Assembly: GCA_041642035.1 (NCBI GenBank)
Contig: JBEPXC010000237.1
Span: 1 to 5,904, forward strand
DNA from: SKVR01 sp041642035
GTDB taxonomy: Bacteria > Bacteroidota > Bacteroidia > Bacteroidales > UBA7960
DNA: 5,904 nt
Reading direction: 5' to 3'
Shown here: positions 1-5,904 of the stretch, in pieces
Position numbering within the stretch: the stretch's first letter is position 1
Layout of the letters: each line of letters opens with the position of its first letter
Position numbers and translations under genes: made by a program
Notes under the pieces: generated by a model
Told to the model about the DNA's origin: nothing
Databases searched by the model: none
The model's input: the letters and a program-made list of their open reading frames with translations, nothing else

Positions 1-910
1 CCGCAAATCCATTCCATGGTCCAACAACCATATCAAAAGTCAAATTGCTGTTGTAGTGAAGGGTACGCATGTGTAAATTGTTTCCCAGATAAGTATCTTC
101 ATCGTAGGGGATGACCCAGATATTTTCGGAGGAGCCCTCATTGGCCGTAACAAAAGGGGCAAGAGGGTTGGATTCCAGTGAATAATTACCGCTCACAATA
201 ACACTATCGGTAACGGCCTCTGCTTTCGCCCAGTATAAAGGATCTACCTGTCCGGTATAAACAGCATGGTTAAGATAAAGTTTAGCCAACAGAGAAAAGG
301 TCATGGCCCGGGTAACACCAGTCTTGGAACTGCTTGGGCTCACTAAAGGCAGATTGTCCTCAATATCTTTTACCACAGCGGCAAATATTTCATTGCGATG
401 GTTGAGCCGTGGTTGTTCTTCGGCATCGAGGTAATCAACTACATAAGGAACATCTGCGTAGTTATCAATTAACAGATAATAATAATAAGCTCTGAGGATC
501 TTTGCTTTGGCAATGCCTTCATCTACTGCCGGGTCACCGGCAAATAGCTCTTGCTCTTCAATAAATTTATTAGCTTCTGCAATACCATTATAAAAACGAC
601 TCCACATGTTATTGATGGCTTCGGTATTGTTATCCCAGGTGTGCTGGTGCAATACACGCCATTTACCACCATCATCCCAGTCGCCACCTCTTGTAGGAGC
701 TACCACGGCATCACCGGTGATTTCCTGAGCAAACCACCAACCACTGTTATCCAGAAGCTCGCGCATGGGAGCATATATAGAGCTCATTTTCAATATTGGA
801 TCAGCGGTATATTCATCCTCGGGGATCCTGTCATACATTTCAACTTCAAGGTCGGTACAACCAAATTGAAAGGTAATAAAAACGAATATAATCAGAAATA
901 TTTTCTTCAT
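1..910 (-). CDS. SusD/RagB family glycan-binding surface lipoprotein (partial, C-terminus beyond left edge)
   Basis: Outer-membrane lipoprotein that pairs with the SusC transporter encoded just upstream, captures oligosaccharide at the cell surface and acts as the lid of the SusC barrel (family knowledge). The reading frame opens at the ATG whose complement is at 908-910 and stays open to the edge, giving 303 residues; the family is usually about 500-600, so roughly the C-terminal 40% is missing. Residues 1-17 form a lipoprotein signal peptide (KK, then a hydrophobic stretch) ending FQFG-Cys18, followed by acidic TDLEVE. SusD hallmarks are the WDDGGKWRVLHQHTW segment (78-92), the FYNGIAEANKFIEE helix (106-119), ILRAYYYYLLIDNYADVPYV (138-157), the RAMTFSLLAKLYLNHAVYTG TPR-like helix (201-220), VIVSGNYSL (237-245) and ENIWVIPYDEDT (262-273). 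The start lies 22 bp after the susC stop, with an AAAAAG stretch upstream, so it is the second gene of a susCD operon. The ligand cannot be read from this fragment. Confidence 0.95.
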   Translation of the reverse strand, partial: MKKIFLIIFVFITFQFGCTDLEVEMYDRIPEDEYTADPILKMSSIYAPMRELLDNSGWWFAQEITGDAVVAPTRGGDWDDGGKWRVLHQHTWDNNTEAINNMWSRFYNGIAEANKFIEEQELFAGDPAVDEGIAKAKILRAYYYYLLIDNYADVPYVVDYLDAEEQPRLNHRNEIFAAVVKDIEDNLPLVSPSSSKTGVTRAMTFSLLAKLYLNHAVYTGQVDPLYWAKAEAVTDSVIVSGNYSLESNPLAPFVTANEGSSENIWVIPYDEDTYLGNNLHMRTLHYNSNLTFDMVVGPWNGFA

Positions 911-932
911 TATTGTAAACTTTTTAAATGTA

Positions 933-3902
933 TTAAATTGTAACATTTACACCAAGGGTAAAGGTACGGGTCTTGGGATATACATTATATTGGTCAAGGC
1001 CAAAGGAGAGTCCTGAAAAGGATATTTCGGGATCAATACCGGAATAATTGGTAAGGGTGAAAACATTATTGGAGGCAAAATATACACGCATTTTGCTGAA
1101 GCCTGCAATATTATTGAAGTTATATCCTAAAGAAAGATTGTCCAGACGAATAAAGGAACCATCTTCCAGATAATAACTGCTAACCTGTGGGTTATCTCTT
1201 AGGCCCCTGTCGTATTCATCCAATGCTGAAGACAACACATTACGATCGGGTAAAAAGATGGGGTTGCCTAAAATCATTTTTGTGGTATTAAATATTTCAT
1301 GACCATATACGGCTCTGAACGTAAAATTCAGATCAATGTTGTTGAAAAAGGTTAAGTAGTTTGACCAACCCAGCTCGAAATCGGGTTGAGCACTGCCTAC
1401 ATTTCGTCTTTCTGCGTTTGCTATATCACGGGTAACACCACCTGCTTCGGTATAAAAAAGAAATTTACCGCTGCCATCGGGAGTTAAACCGGCATATTCA
1501 GGAATAAACCAGGTACCAATAGGAAAACCAGGATCTACAACCTGCGTCCAGTTCTGGTCTCCAACGAGTCCTGGGCCTGAAAGCCATCCTTCTCGTAACC
1601 GTGACCATGGATAACTTTCACTGGAAAGATTAACGACTTCCTGCTTATAACTTGAATACACCACAGAGGTTCTCCAATCGAAATTATTGATACGTACCGG
1701 ATAAGCCTGAACAAAAAATTCCAAGCCGGTCACTTTAAATTCACCCACATTGGCCCATGTTCTGTCTACTGCATTTGGTGGCACAGGCACGGAGTAAAGA
1801 CCCAATAAATCATAGGTGCGCTTATCAAAGTAATCTACCGAACCTGAGATGCGATCATTAAACAAGCCAAAATCCAATCCGATGTTTAGTTCAGCATTTT
1901 CTTCCCATTTAAGATCGGGATTGGCGTTATGGGCAAATTCAAAAAGAATGGCTTCTTCACCGGTCTCAAAATTGATAGAATTACCTGCAGCACGATAATA
2001 AGCCAGATGATTGTAATTACCAATTTCCTGGTTTCCGGTTATACCATAACCGGCCCTTAAACGCAGGTTATTAATGGCAGTAATATTGGCCATAAATTGT
2101 TCTCCGGTGATATTCCACATGGCTGATGCTGAGGGGAACCAACCCCATTGATTGTTGGCACCAAATTTTGATGAACCATCACGTCGTAGGGTTGCTGTTA
2201 AAAAGTACTTTGAATCAAAATTATAGATGGTACGACCAAAGAATGAAATAAGTCTGCTGGAATTTTTATAGGAGTTAATATCGCCTGCCACTACACTTTG
2301 AAAAAGAGAAAGATCATTTACTCCTGTCGTATTCAAAAAGGGCTGTCGGCCCTGTGCTGTAAATCCGGTGGAGAAATCCTCCTGGAAGGAATACCCTCCA
2401 ACGGTCTGTAGTGAATGAACCCCAAAATCATTGTTGTATCTTAGGGTGGCTTCCATTAGTTTGGATTCATAGTTTCCATAGTTTCTATTGCCATATCCCT
2501 GATGGTTACCCAAGTACATGGTGGAGGGTTCAAAGTAAAAAGATTCCTGATCGTTGCGCGTATAGGCAAGGTTTACTCCTGCTTCAAAACCACTAAAAAT
2601 TTCCAGATCAGCTTTCAAATAGCCAAAATATCGTTTAGCATCACGTTCATTCTGGATCTGATCAATCAGGTTTACGGGGTTATAATATTGAAAGACCCGT
2701 TCTATTTCATAATATTCTCCCTCATCATTAAGTACGGGGTCGGTAGGGTTTCGCTGAAATGCCTGGTATAAGACCTGGTTGGATCCCCAACCGTCATAGC
2801 TGATGTAGTTGTTGTTTTCGATGGTAGCTGCTAAACCGGAGGAGATACTTAGACGGTTATCCAGGGCCTTTTGATCAAGATTTATACGACCAATGGTTCT
2901 TTTTTTCTGCGAACCGATAACTGCTCCGCTAAAATCCATGTGGGCAACAGATGCCCTGTAATTGGTTGTTTCATCACCTCCTGAAAAGGCAATGTTATAG
3001 TTCTGAGAAACTCCCGTACGATAAATCTCATCCTGCCAGTTGGTGTTTGCTCCGCCATCAATAAAAGAGGTGGCCATAGAAGGATGTTCGTTAACATAGT
3101 TGCGATACTCATCGCCCGACAATAAATCAAGTCTGTTGGCAACCTCTTCGAAAGAAACGTACGAATTGAAATCAATTTGTGATCCTTCGCGGGCACTACC
3201 GCGTTTGGTGGTAATAATGATAACCCCATTGGCTCCCCTGGAACCATAAATGGCAGCCGCCGAAGCATCCTTTAGAATGTTGAAGGACTCGATATCGTCG
3301 GAAGAAATGGTTGTTGGATCAGCACCCGGTACCCCGTCAATTACATACAAAGGGCTTGTGGTGGTAGATAAGCTGGATGCACCCCTGATTTTGATATCAA
3401 ACCCGGTATTGGGGTCACCTCCTTTTTTGGTAACCATAACCCCGGCAACTTTACCCTGCATGCCCTGAACAGGATCAGTTAACACACCTTGGTTCATCTC
3501 CTCTGCTGAGATATTTACCACAGCACCGGTACGATCGGATTTTTTCTGAACGCCATATCCGATCACAATAAATTCGTCCAGGGTCGTGATATCTGCATAG
3601 AGTTCAAAATTCACCACAACAGTGCCTCCATCAGGAACATTTACCACCTGGTTACTGTTGTCATAGCCTATGTAGGATGCAGTAAGGGTATTATCACCGG
3701 CCGGGGCATTAAATTCAAAATACCCGTCCATATTGGTTACGGTACCCATGGTGGTTCCTTCCACCATAACACTGGCTCCCGGAAGCGTTTCTCCTGTAGC
3801 CCTGTCAGTAACCGTACCGGTAACTGTACCGCTTTGCCCCTGGGCCGCAAAGCTGAAACCCATGAGCAACAATGTAAATAAATTGGCAATTTTCTTTACC
3901 AT
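933..3902 (-). CDS. SusC/RagA family TonB-linked outer-membrane transporter
   Basis: Outer-membrane TonB-dependent transporter that imports the oligosaccharide captured by its SusD partner, driven by TonB-ExbBD. The gene is complete at 989 residues, a normal length for the family. Residues 1-22 are a Sec signal peptide (MVKK, hydrophobic core, FAAQG), which supports the chosen start. Residues about 26-101 form the carboxypeptidase-regulatory-like beta domain (GTVTDRATGETLPGASVMVEGT, then GYFEF and ASYIGY). Residues 108-117 (LDEFIVIGYG) are the TonB-box region. Residues about 118-235 are the plug, with the SusC signatures PLYVIDGVPG (184-193) and ILKDASAAAIYGSRGANGVI (209-228). Residues from about 240 to the end are the beta-barrel, finishing YPKTRTFTLGVNVTI. 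The terminal residue is Ile rather than the more usual aromatic one. It is the first gene of the susCD operon and diverges from a LacI-family gene 475 bp away, which probably regulates it. No frameshift or truncation is visible. The glycan substrate is unknown. Confidence 0.98.
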   Translation of the reverse strand: MVKKIANLFTLLLMGFSFAAQGQSGTVTGTVTDRATGETLPGASVMVEGTTMGTVTNMDGYFEFNAPAGDNTLTASYIGYDNSNQVVNVPDGGTVVVNFELYADITTLDEFIVIGYGVQKKSDRTGAVVNISAEEMNQGVLTDPVQGMQGKVAGVMVTKKGGDPNTGFDIKIRGASSLSTTTSPLYVIDGVPGADPTTISSDDIESFNILKDASAAAIYGSRGANGVIIITTKRGSAREGSQIDFNSYVSFEEVANRLDLLSGDEYRNYVNEHPSMATSFIDGGANTNWQDEIYRTGVSQNYNIAFSGGDETTNYRASVAHMDFSGAVIGSQKKRTIGRINLDQKALDNRLSISSGLAATIENNNYISYDGWGSNQVLYQAFQRNPTDPVLNDEGEYYEIERVFQYYNPVNLIDQIQNERDAKRYFGYLKADLEIFSGFEAGVNLAYTRNDQESFYFEPSTMYLGNHQGYGNRNYGNYESKLMEATLRYNNDFGVHSLQTVGGYSFQEDFSTGFTAQGRQPFLNTTGVNDLSLFQSVVAGDINSYKNSSRLISFFGRTIYNFDSKYFLTATLRRDGSSKFGANNQWGWFPSASAMWNITGEQFMANITAINNLRLRAGYGITGNQEIGNYNHLAYYRAAGNSINFETGEEAILFEFAHNANPDLKWEENAELNIGLDFGLFNDRISGSVDYFDKRTYDLLGLYSVPVPPNAVDRTWANVGEFKVTGLEFFVQAYPVRINNFDWRTSVVYSSYKQEVVNLSSESYPWSRLREGWLSGPGLVGDQNWTQVVDPGFPIGTWFIPEYAGLTPDGSGKFLFYTEAGGVTRDIANAERRNVGSAQPDFELGWSNYLTFFNNIDLNFTFRAVYGHEIFNTTKMILGNPIFLPDRNVLSSALDEYDRGLRDNPQVSSYYLEDGSFIRLDNLSLGYNFNNIAGFSKMRVYFASNNVFTLTNYSGIDPEISFSGLSFGLDQYNVYPKTRTFTLGVNVTI

Positions 3903-4077
3903 CTTAGTTTGGATTTGTGATTGATAAATTAATTTGATTTATGATGATTGGTTAAAATAATGTTTGGCATCAATTATTTTCATGTTTAAGACAAAAAGTT
4001 TTCACTTTATAAATGGGCTACAAAAACATGCCGTTCGTTAAGCTAATATTAAGTTTAGTTTAAGTTTTCCAGCGTAG

Positions 4078-4085
4078 CAAAATTA
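4078..4085 (-). promoter_or_regulatory. Putative susC promoter -7 element (TAATTTTG)
   Basis: On the minus strand this reads TAATTTTG followed by C, an exact match to the Bacteroidota housekeeping -7 consensus TAnnTTTG. No TTG or TTTG -33 element is visible 17-23 nt upstream, where the sequence is an A-rich run next to AATTAGGCC. If used, transcription would start near 4071 and the susC leader would be about 170 nt. The missing -33 element, with the operator cluster 60-110 bp further upstream, would suit a promoter that needs an activator. This is inferred from sequence only, and such 8-mers with two free positions do occur by chance in A/T-rich DNA. Confidence 0.4.
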
Positions 4086-4147
4086 GAAAAAAAAATATGA
4101 TGGCCTAATTTTTTTTGTCTGAATATCAACAATTTGAGGCTCTTTTT

Positions 4148-4167
4148 TACCGCAATCGATTGCGGTA
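4148..4167. promoter_or_regulatory. Perfect 20-bp palindrome, LacI-family operator (O1)
   Basis: TACCGCAATCGATTGCGGTA is its own reverse complement over all 20 bases, with the central CG at 4157-4158. LacI-family dimers bind this kind of even palindrome with a central CG into which the hinge-helix leucines insert; E. coli PurR sites (ACGCAAACGTTTGCGT) have the same architecture. A divergent LacI-family gene starts 210 bp away, so autoregulation together with susCD control is the simplest reading. The assignment to this particular regulator is inference. Confidence 0.75.
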
Positions 4168-4170
4168 TTG

Positions 4171-4192
4171 TTTGCGGAAACGTTTGCGGAAA
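4171..4192. promoter_or_regulatory. Second, imperfect LacI-type operator (O2) with a 10-bp direct repeat
   Basis: This site is centred on the CG at 4181-4182, exactly 24 bp from the centre of O1. The core AAACGTTT (4178-4185) is a perfect palindrome, and of the 11 pairs only two mismatch (4177/4186 and 4174/4189). The right half GTTTGCGG resembles the O1 right half GATTGCGG. The same stretch is also a direct repeat: TTTGCGGAAA occurs at 4171-4180 and again at 4183-4192. It could therefore be a weaker second operator bound by the same LacI-family dimer, or an array of half-sites. Confidence 0.6.
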
Positions 4193-4315
4193 AAATAGGG
4201 GTAAAAGGGCAAATAGTCGTTAAAAATTATAACAGTATTTGCCCTGGTAGCTCAAAACACCCATTATTGGTGAAAAAATTAAAAAAAACAAGTCCAGAAG
4301 GATTTGTATTTTTAT

Positions 4316-4323
4316 TACTTTTA
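4316..4323 (+). promoter_or_regulatory. Weak candidate -7 element for the LacI-family gene (TACTTTTA)
   Basis: TACTTTTA differs from the Bacteroidota consensus TAnnTTTG only at the last base and would give a leader of about 50 nt before the ATG at 4378. TATTTTTA at 4307-4314 is an equally good alternative. No properly spaced -33 TTG is visible for either. Regulator genes are often weakly transcribed, so a poor promoter is plausible, but this is a low-certainty call. Confidence 0.2.
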
Positions 4324-4377
4324 TAGCGTTACGTACAAAAGGTATTCGCTCCTCTTTCGGCAAAAAAAAAGATCAAT

Positions 4378-5394
4378 ATGAAGCATCACCTGACATCTAT
4401 TAATGACATTGCAAAAGCACTAGGGGTTTCCGCATCAACCGTATCACGGGCCTTAAAAGATCATCCCGACATCAGCACGGCCACACGTGAAAAAATAAAA
4501 GCCTTCGCCGAAAAGGTAAACTATCGCCCCAATGCCTTGGCATTAAGTCTTAAAAAGCAGGTGTCCAATACCATTGGGATTGTGGTGCCGGAAATCGTAC
4601 ATCACTTTTTTTCGTCCATTATAAGCGGAATAGAAGATATAGCCTATAGCAAAGGATATCGGGTCATGATTTGTCAATCCAATGAAGATTTTCAGCGCGA
4701 AGAGATGAACGTTCAAGCTTTAATGGATCACAGGGTTGACGGATTGCTGGTTTGTATGAGTAAAACCACCGTCGATCCGGCGCACTTCATCTCGGTTTTT
4801 AAAAGCCAGATCCCCATGGTGTTTTTCGACCGGGTGTGCAAGGAAATTGACACCGATCGGGTGATTACCGACGATTTTAACGGGGCAAGACTCATCACTT
4901 CACATCTTATCGATACAGGTTGCAAAAGAATCCTGCACCTGGGAACCCCTGCTCAACTGGATATTGGGCAGGAAAGACTGCAGGGTTATCTGCAGGCGCT
5001 AAAAGATCATAACATTACTCCCCGTAGGGACCTAATTTTAACCTGTGACACAGCAGAGAAAGTCTGGAACAGCAAGGATAATATTTTAAAATCTGCTCCT
5101 CACATCGATGGCATCTTTGCCGTAAATGACTCTACGGCCATAACGGCCATGCATGTCCTCATGAATGCAGGCTACAACATCCCCAAAGACATAGCAGTGG
5201 CCGGATTTGGCGATGATCCCGTTGCCAATATGGTCAATCCCACCCTTACCACCCTGGAGCAGCAGGGTTATCAAATGGGTCAGGAAGCCATGAATTTGCT
5301 CCTGGAGAGATTATCAAACAATGAGCTTAGCATCACCTCACGTGTGAAGATCTTTCAGCCGGAACTTAAAAAAAGAAACTCCACCCGATCTTAG
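4378..5394 (+). CDS. LacI-family transcriptional regulator
   Basis: Cytoplasmic DNA-binding regulator that responds to a sugar or sugar phosphate; complete at 338 residues, normal for the family. Residues 6-28 (TSINDIAKALGVSASTVSRALKD) are the N-terminal helix-turn-helix and fix the start at MKHHLTSI. Residues 50-59 (RPNALALSLK) are the hinge helix, where A55 and L58 fit the A-x-x-L pattern whose leucine inserts into the central CG of the operator. Residues about 63-330 form the periplasmic-binding-protein-like effector domain: NTIGIVVPEI (64-73), DGLLVCMSK (121-129), VFFDR (148-152), DDFNGA (165-170), QERLQGY (198-204), FAVNDSTA (247-254, with Asp251 at the usual effector-contact position) and VAGFGDDPVA (274-283). 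The upstream context is A-rich (AAAAAAAAAGATCAAT) without a Shine-Dalgarno. Divergence from susCD, with two operator-like palindromes between, suggests it controls that operon and itself. The effector, and whether it represses or activates, cannot be read here. Confidence 0.97.
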   Translation: MKHHLTSINDIAKALGVSASTVSRALKDHPDISTATREKIKAFAEKVNYRPNALALSLKKQVSNTIGIVVPEIVHHFFSSIISGIEDIAYSKGYRVMICQSNEDFQREEMNVQALMDHRVDGLLVCMSKTTVDPAHFISVFKSQIPMVFFDRVCKEIDTDRVITDDFNGARLITSHLIDTGCKRILHLGTPAQLDIGQERLQGYLQALKDHNITPRRDLILTCDTAEKVWNSKDNILKSAPHIDGIFAVNDSTAITAMHVLMNAGYNIPKDIAVAGFGDDPVANMVNPTLTTLEQQGYQMGQEAMNLLLERLSNNELSITSRVKIFQPELKKRNSTRS

Positions 5395-5398
5395 TCCC

Positions 5399-5426
5399 AA
5401 TCATTTAATTAATGGTTTGATTTTTT
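5399..5426 (+). terminator. Weak rho-independent-like terminator after the LacI-family gene
   Basis: Five bases after the TAG stop, AATCATT (5399-5405) can pair with AATGGTT (5411-5417), one pair being G-U, around a 5-nt loop TAATT. A TGA and then a run of six T (5421-5426) follow. The stem is only 7 bp and A/T-rich, so the hairpin is weak, but its place right after a stop codon and before a new promoter supports the call. Confidence 0.4.
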
Positions 5427-5444
5427 CCTCAGAAAATATTAACT

Positions 5445-5452
5445 TACTTTTG
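5445..5452 (+). promoter_or_regulatory. Putative promoter -7 element (TACTTTTG) for the secreted-protein gene
   Basis: TACTTTTG followed by CA is an exact match to the Bacteroidota -7 consensus TAnnTTTG. A TTTG at 5416-5419 could serve as the -33 element, although the 25-nt spacer is slightly longer than usual. Transcription would start near 5459, leaving a leader of about 35 nt before the ATG at 5494. This indicates that the downstream gene is transcribed independently of the LacI-family gene. Confidence 0.6.
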
Positions 5453-5493
5453 CAGGTGGACAAACTATTTTTCCATTTCGAAAAAAACAAATC

Positions 5494-5904
5494 ATGAGAA
5501 AAACCATATCTCAGATTTACCTGTTTTTAGCCTTAATCCTTTACAGCACAGGAATTGTGGCACAAATCAGCACCGATGAAATACCCCCGGGTATTACAAT
5601 GAGTCTTGACAACAGCCATCTTTTCCTTCATACCTTCCTCTTTGATGAAAAATCTCTTGATCCGGACGTCCTTGAAAACGAATTCCCTCAAATGGCAGGA
5701 GAATCCCTGCCGGTGGGTCTGGTGTTTTCAGATAAAGCCTCAGCCACAAAACTTGATGATGGTAGTGTTTTATGGCATCTTAAGTTGCATGTGCCTGATG
5801 CACAATACCTGGGGATAGTTTTTTCCAATTTCTCCATAGCCGAAAAAGAGAAGTTTTATATCTACGATGAATCGGGTCAACATTACCTGGGGGCTTTTAC
5901 CAGT
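5494..5904 (+). CDS. Secreted protein, N-terminal region like lysyl-endopeptidase-type protease pro-region (partial, C-terminus beyond right edge)
   Basis: The frame opens at ATG 5494 and is still open at the edge, giving 137 residues. Residues 1-23 are a clear Sec signal peptide (MRKT, hydrophobic core YLFLALILY, likely cut after IVA before Gln24), which supports this start. The later part, SVLWHLKLHVPDAQYLGIVF (91-110) followed by EKFYIYDESGQHYLGAFTS (119-137), resembles from memory the N-terminal region of large secreted Bacteroidota trypsin-like or lysyl endopeptidases, which have a W-R-L-x-I...FIYNEDK...GAFT pattern before the catalytic domain. No catalytic residues are within the window, so the protease call is inference; another secreted protein sharing this beta-sandwich pro-region is possible. 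The gene has its own -7 element 42 bp upstream and an A-rich start context (GAAAAAAACAAATC). A functional link to the susCD locus is not evident. Confidence 0.85.
   Translation, partial: MRKTISQIYLFLALILYSTGIVAQISTDEIPPGITMSLDNSHLFLHTFLFDEKSLDPDVLENEFPQMAGESLPVGLVFSDKASATKLDDGSVLWHLKLHVPDAQYLGIVFSNFSIAEKEKFYIYDESGQHYLGAFTS

Larger units (their letters stand above)
3903..4377. other. Divergent intergenic regulatory region between susC and the LacI-family gene
   Basis: This 475-bp non-coding stretch is A/T-rich with several A or T runs, and I see no convincing small gene in it. It holds, from the susC side, the presumed susC leader (3903 to about 4071), a minus-strand -7 element (4078-4085), the operator cluster (4148-4192) and the presumed LacI-gene leader. 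In the susC leader there is one small hairpin at 3995-4008 (minus-strand AAAGT-GAAA-ACTTT, then TTTTG), too weak to call an attenuator. CACC-CATTATT-GGTG at 4258-4272 is a second small inverted repeat of 4-bp stem. Neither is strong enough to annotate as a functional RNA structure. Confidence 0.85.

Noticed and set aside
551..943. Plus-strand open frame of 130 codons opposite the start of susD
   Set aside because: It is antisense to a clear SusD coding region, has no family-like features, and its apparent hydrophobic stretches come from the complement of SusD codons.
2882..3268. Minus-strand open frame of 128 codons inside susC in another frame
   Set aside because: It lies entirely within the well-supported SusC plug and early barrel coding sequence and has no recognisable motif of its own.
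4049..4068. Repeated AAGTTT/TTTAAG motifs in the susC leader
   Set aside because: They are low-complexity A/T-rich repeats of a kind expected by chance in this composition, with no clear period or symmetry.
4258..4272. Inverted repeat CACC-CATTATT-GGTG as a possible operator or terminator
   Set aside because: The stem is only 4 bp and has no central CG, no adjoining T run in a useful orientation and no gene end nearby.
5606..5818. Plus-strand open frame of 70 codons near the right edge
   Set aside because: It is an out-of-frame shadow of the secreted-protein gene starting at 5494, which has a convincing signal peptide and stays open to the edge.

Overview
This window is a typical piece of a Bacteroidota (Bacteroidetes) genome. 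The evidence is a SusC/SusD outer-membrane glycan-uptake pair, -7 promoter elements of the Bacteroidota type (TAnnTTTG), A-rich start-codon contexts without strong Shine-Dalgarno sequences, and A/T-rich intergenic DNA. The sequence does not identify a genus.

Layout. Positions 1-910 (minus strand) hold the N-terminal 303 residues of a SusD/RagB-like surface lipoprotein that runs off the left edge. Positions 933-3902 (minus) hold a complete 989-residue SusC/RagA TonB-dependent transporter, 22 bp upstream of susD and almost certainly co-transcribed with it. A 475-bp divergent intergenic region (3903-4377) follows. It carries a perfect 20-bp palindrome of LacI-operator type, a second imperfect site centred 24 bp away, and a good minus-strand -7 element for susC. 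Positions 4378-5394 (plus) encode a complete 338-residue LacI-family regulator. A 99-bp spacer carries a weak terminator-like hairpin and an exact TAnnTTTG promoter element. From 5494 to the right edge (plus) lies the start of a secreted protein. Its N-terminal region resembles the pro-region of Bacteroidota lysyl-endopeptidase-type secreted proteases.

How it works together (inference): SusD captures a glycan at the cell surface and SusC imports it in a TonB-dependent way. The divergent LacI-family protein probably binds the palindrome cluster and controls susCD, and perhaps itself, in response to a sugar. No glycoside hydrolase is visible, so the substrate cannot be assigned; any enzymes would lie beyond the left edge, downstream of susD. 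The secreted-protein gene has its own promoter and is probably a separate unit.

I saw no RNA genes, insertion sequences, CRISPR arrays, tRNAs or gene remnants. The most noteworthy non-coding structure is the operator cluster, where TTGCGG recurs at exactly 12-bp intervals. I did not find evidence of a wholly novel system.
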